From the NCBI GenBank assembly GCA_036005125.1, contig DASYQV010000372.1:1-7872 (forward strand): a stretch of DNA of 7,872 nt. The letters are read 5' to 3'. The notes under the pieces were generated by a model. It saw only the letters and a program-made list of their open reading frames with translations, was not told the origin of the DNA and searched no databases. The stretch is from DASYQV01 sp036005125. GTDB taxonomy: Bacteria; Acidobacteriota; Vicinamibacteria; Vicinamibacterales; UBA2999. A program made the translations under genes and the position numbers. Below, in pieces: positions 6,349 to 7,872 of this stretch (the first letter of the stretch is position 1; each line of letters begins with the position of its first letter).

Positions 6349-7032
6349 TTAGGGTCGAAAAGCCGCTCTGTTCACTCGCCTGGCCGTCTGTTGCTTGACA
6401 CGGCTCTCCTCAGTCTGGTTCTGTTGACGTTCGATTTCTCGTTGCGGTGCGTCTTGCTCGTCGAGCAGAGTCGCTTCGACGATGGCGACCCGGGCCAGGG
6501 CATCCAGCCTTTTTGAAAGCACCACCAGCCCGAAGGTGGACAGATAGGAGGAACGGAAGAGGGTGAGCGAAAACTGCGAGTCTTCCCAATACGCCAGGAT
6601 CTTGTCGCTATCCTTGGCGGCCCCGAACACCGAGGGCATGATCTGCGTGGCCGGCAGCGTTGCCAGTCCGTACTTCGCCGAAACAGCTTCGACCAGGTCC
6701 TCAGCCGTCAGCCCTTCGGTTCTATCTTGCGCATACGTGACCACGATCCGGAACAGCTGGCCGTTGTAACAACCGAACACGACTTTCCTCACGGAGTCTT
6801 CCTGCGGCGGCGAGCCCGGAATGCGTGGGGGCAGCCACATCAGTTCTTGAATTAGTGCCGGACGTTGATAGAGCATACGCGCGTCAGGTGTAATGCCGGC
6901 CTGTTGCGCGACCGCGACCAGGCTCATGCCCAACCGAAACTCGCGGTACCTGGACAGATCCTGGGCGGAGATCAGAGTGGCTGAAATCGCAAGGCAACCG
7001 ATGGACATGGCGAGAATGCGAGCGTTAGTCAT
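6349..7032 (-). CDS. Secreted protein of unknown function with charged C-terminal tail
   Basis: 227 residues. Residues 1-23 are a Sec signal peptide (core ILAMSIGCLAISATLIS, cleavage likely after ISA before Gln24). The mature part begins QDLSRYREFRLGMSL (24-38). A central domain follows, with ALIQELMWLPP (59-69), VVFGCYNGQLFRIVVTY (84-100), RTEGLTAEDLVEAVSAKYG (104-122) and a C-terminal beta-like stretch FSLTLFRSSYLSTFGLVVLS (154-173). Residues ~176-220 are rich in Glu, Gln and Arg and look like a helical or coiled-coil tail. I recognise no named domain; it looks like a conserved hypothetical periplasmic protein. A GGGAG ribosome site stands 9 bases before the ATG, inside a small palindrome (7034-7047). 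It lies 87 bases downstream of the chaperonin gene on the same strand and could be partly co-transcribed with it. Confidence 0.75.
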   Translation of the reverse strand: MTNARILAMSIGCLAISATLISAQDLSRYREFRLGMSLVAVAQQAGITPDARMLYQRPALIQELMWLPPRIPGSPPQEDSVRKVVFGCYNGQLFRIVVTYAQDRTEGLTAEDLVEAVSAKYGLATLPATQIMPSVFGAAKDSDKILAYWEDSQFSLTLFRSSYLSTFGLVVLSKRLDALARVAIVEATLLDEQDAPQREIERQQNQTEESRVKQQTARRVNRAAFRP

Positions 7033-7033
7033 G

Positions 7034-7047
7034 TGGGAGAACTCCCA
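7034..7047. repeat. 14-bp palindrome overlapping a ribosome binding site
   Basis: TGGGAG-AA-CTCCCA is a perfect 6-bp inverted repeat with a 2-base centre. In the minus-strand mRNA the GGGAG arm is the apparent Shine-Dalgarno sequence for the 227-aa protein gene (start 7032). The two-base centre is too short for a normal RNA loop without opening pairs, so a protein operator is an alternative reading. It could also be chance. Confidence 0.35.
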
Positions 7048-7119
7048 AACTACTATGACCGTTCGTCGCGGGGAAGATGCTCAGAACGGCACATTGGGCA
7101 GCAAACTCGGGCGTCGTTT

Positions 7120-7872
7120 TCAGTAACCTGCGCCCGTGCCGCGGCCCGACCTGGCACCGTTGCTGTTCCCCTTGGGAATCTGCGAGATGGCCGCTTCGGT
7201 GGTCAGCAGCAGCGATGCAACCGACGCGGCATTCTGCAGGGCGCAGCGGACGACCTTGGTCGGGTCAATCACGCCAGCCTGCACCAGATTCTCGTAGGTC
7301 TCGGTCTGGGCGTTGAAGCCCTCTGCGCCCTTCATCTGCTTCACGCGCTCGACGACGACCGAACCCTCATGGCCGGCGTTGGTGGCGATCCAGCGGAGCG
7401 GCGCCTCGATGGCTCGAGCGACGATGCGCACGCCGATTTGCTGGTCACCGGCGAGCGTCAGCGCGTGGAGCACCTCGGCCGCCCGCAGCAGCGCAACACC
7501 ACCCCCAGCCACGATGCCCTCTTCGACCGCGGCTTGTGTGGCGTGCATGGCATCCTCGACACGGGCCTTCTTCTCCTTCATTTCCGACTCGGTGGCGGCG
7601 CCGACCTTGATGATGGCCACGCCGCCAACGAGCTTGGCCAGCCGCGACTGCAGGTGCTCGCGATCGTAGTCCGACGTCGTGTGCTCGATCTGCGCACGGA
7701 TCTGTTTCACGCGGGCCGCGATGGCTTCCGTCGTTCCAGCGCCCTGAATGATGATCGTGGTGTCCTTGGTGACCGTGACTTTCTTCGCTTTCCCCAGGTG
7801 GGCGACATCAACGCTCTCGGGCTTGAGCCCGAGGTCCTCGGTGATCGCCCGACCACCCGTGAGGACGGCGAT
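7120..7872 (-). CDS. groL: Chaperonin GroEL (Cpn60), C-terminal half; N-terminus outside window
   Basis: The minus strand is open from the window edge to the stop at 7120, giving 250 residues that align with about residue 292 to the end of E. coli GroEL. They cover the second half of the apical domain (from IAVLTGG), the intermediate domain and the C-terminal equatorial part. Clear family blocks are KDTTIIIQGAG (36-46), TSDYDREHLQSRLAKLVGG (66-84), IKVGAATESEMKEKKARVED (88-107), EEGIVAGGGVAL (117-128), DPTKVVRCALQNAASVA (203-219) and LLTTEAAI (222-229). The catalytic Asp (E. coli Asp398) is present in ARVEDAMHAT at visible residue 107, so ATPase function is expected. The C-terminal tail is GNSNGARSGRGTGAGY, without the Gly-Gly-Met repeats of housekeeping GroEL. 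This hints at a secondary paralogue. Whether groES precedes it cannot be seen. Identification as chaperonin is certain; which paralogue is not. Confidence 0.95.
   Translation of the reverse strand: MAVLTGGRAITEDLGLKPESVDVAHLGKAKKVTVTKDTTIIIQGAGTTEAIAARVKQIRAQIEHTTSDYDREHLQSRLAKLVGGVAIIKVGAATESEMKEKKARVEDAMHATQAAVEEGIVAGGGVALLRAAEVLHALTLAGDQQIGVRIVARAIEAPLRWIATNAGHEGSVVVERVKQMKGAEGFNAQTETYENLVQAGVIDPTKVVRCALQNAASVASLLLTTEAAISQIPKGNSNGARSGRGTGAGY

Noticed and set aside
1..7872. Search for CRISPR arrays, tRNA or rRNA genes, insertion sequences and defence genes
   Set aside because: No regularly spaced repeats, cloverleaf-like sequences, transposase motifs or nuclease/toxin motifs were seen on either strand.

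Overview
The window is a high-GC bacterial segment with eight protein genes: seven on the minus strand and one on the plus strand. Two genes run off the ends, a DUF2182 membrane protein at the left and a GroEL-type chaperonin at the right. A DUF1800/DUF1501 pair next to a Sec-exported, PQQ-type beta-propeller protein that opens its mature part with QDWPQWRG is a combination common in Acidobacteriota, Planctomycetota and Verrucomicrobiota. My best guess is an acidobacterium (Vicinamibacteria-like), by inference from gene content and GC only. No transposase, CRISPR array, tRNA, rRNA or integrase is visible.

Left end (1-1236, minus strand): a DUF1326 gene with a CxCx3CxC cysteine cluster is followed, with an 8-base overlap, by a DUF2182 polytopic membrane gene that has a methionine-rich external loop. 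The pair looks translationally coupled and probably handles a metal ion.

Divergent control region (1237-1296): only 60 bases separate the DUF1326 gene from the plus-strand propeller gene. Both sides have a good -10 box so close to the start codon, with no Shine-Dalgarno sequence, that both messages may be leaderless.

Centre (1297-5796): the propeller gene (1297-2517) converges on a DUF1800-DUF1501 operon (transcribed 5796 to 2606). The 88 bases between the two stop codons are filled exactly by a 37-bp inverted repeat with a 14-base loop. Each arm is built from four tandem 7-bp units. Inside the DUF1800-DUF1501 operon, an 11-bp GC-rich hairpin sits directly in front of the DUF1501 ribosome binding site.

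Right part (5797-7872): a 323-bp gap holds the DUF1800 promoter and little else that I can recognise. Next comes a two-gene minus-strand unit of unknown function: a secreted 227-aa protein and a 70-aa single-span membrane protein. Last is the C-terminal half of a chaperonin whose tail lacks the usual Gly-Gly-Met repeats.

Most products are exported or membrane-bound (Sec, Tat or polytopic), so apart from the chaperonin this is largely an envelope-oriented neighbourhood.
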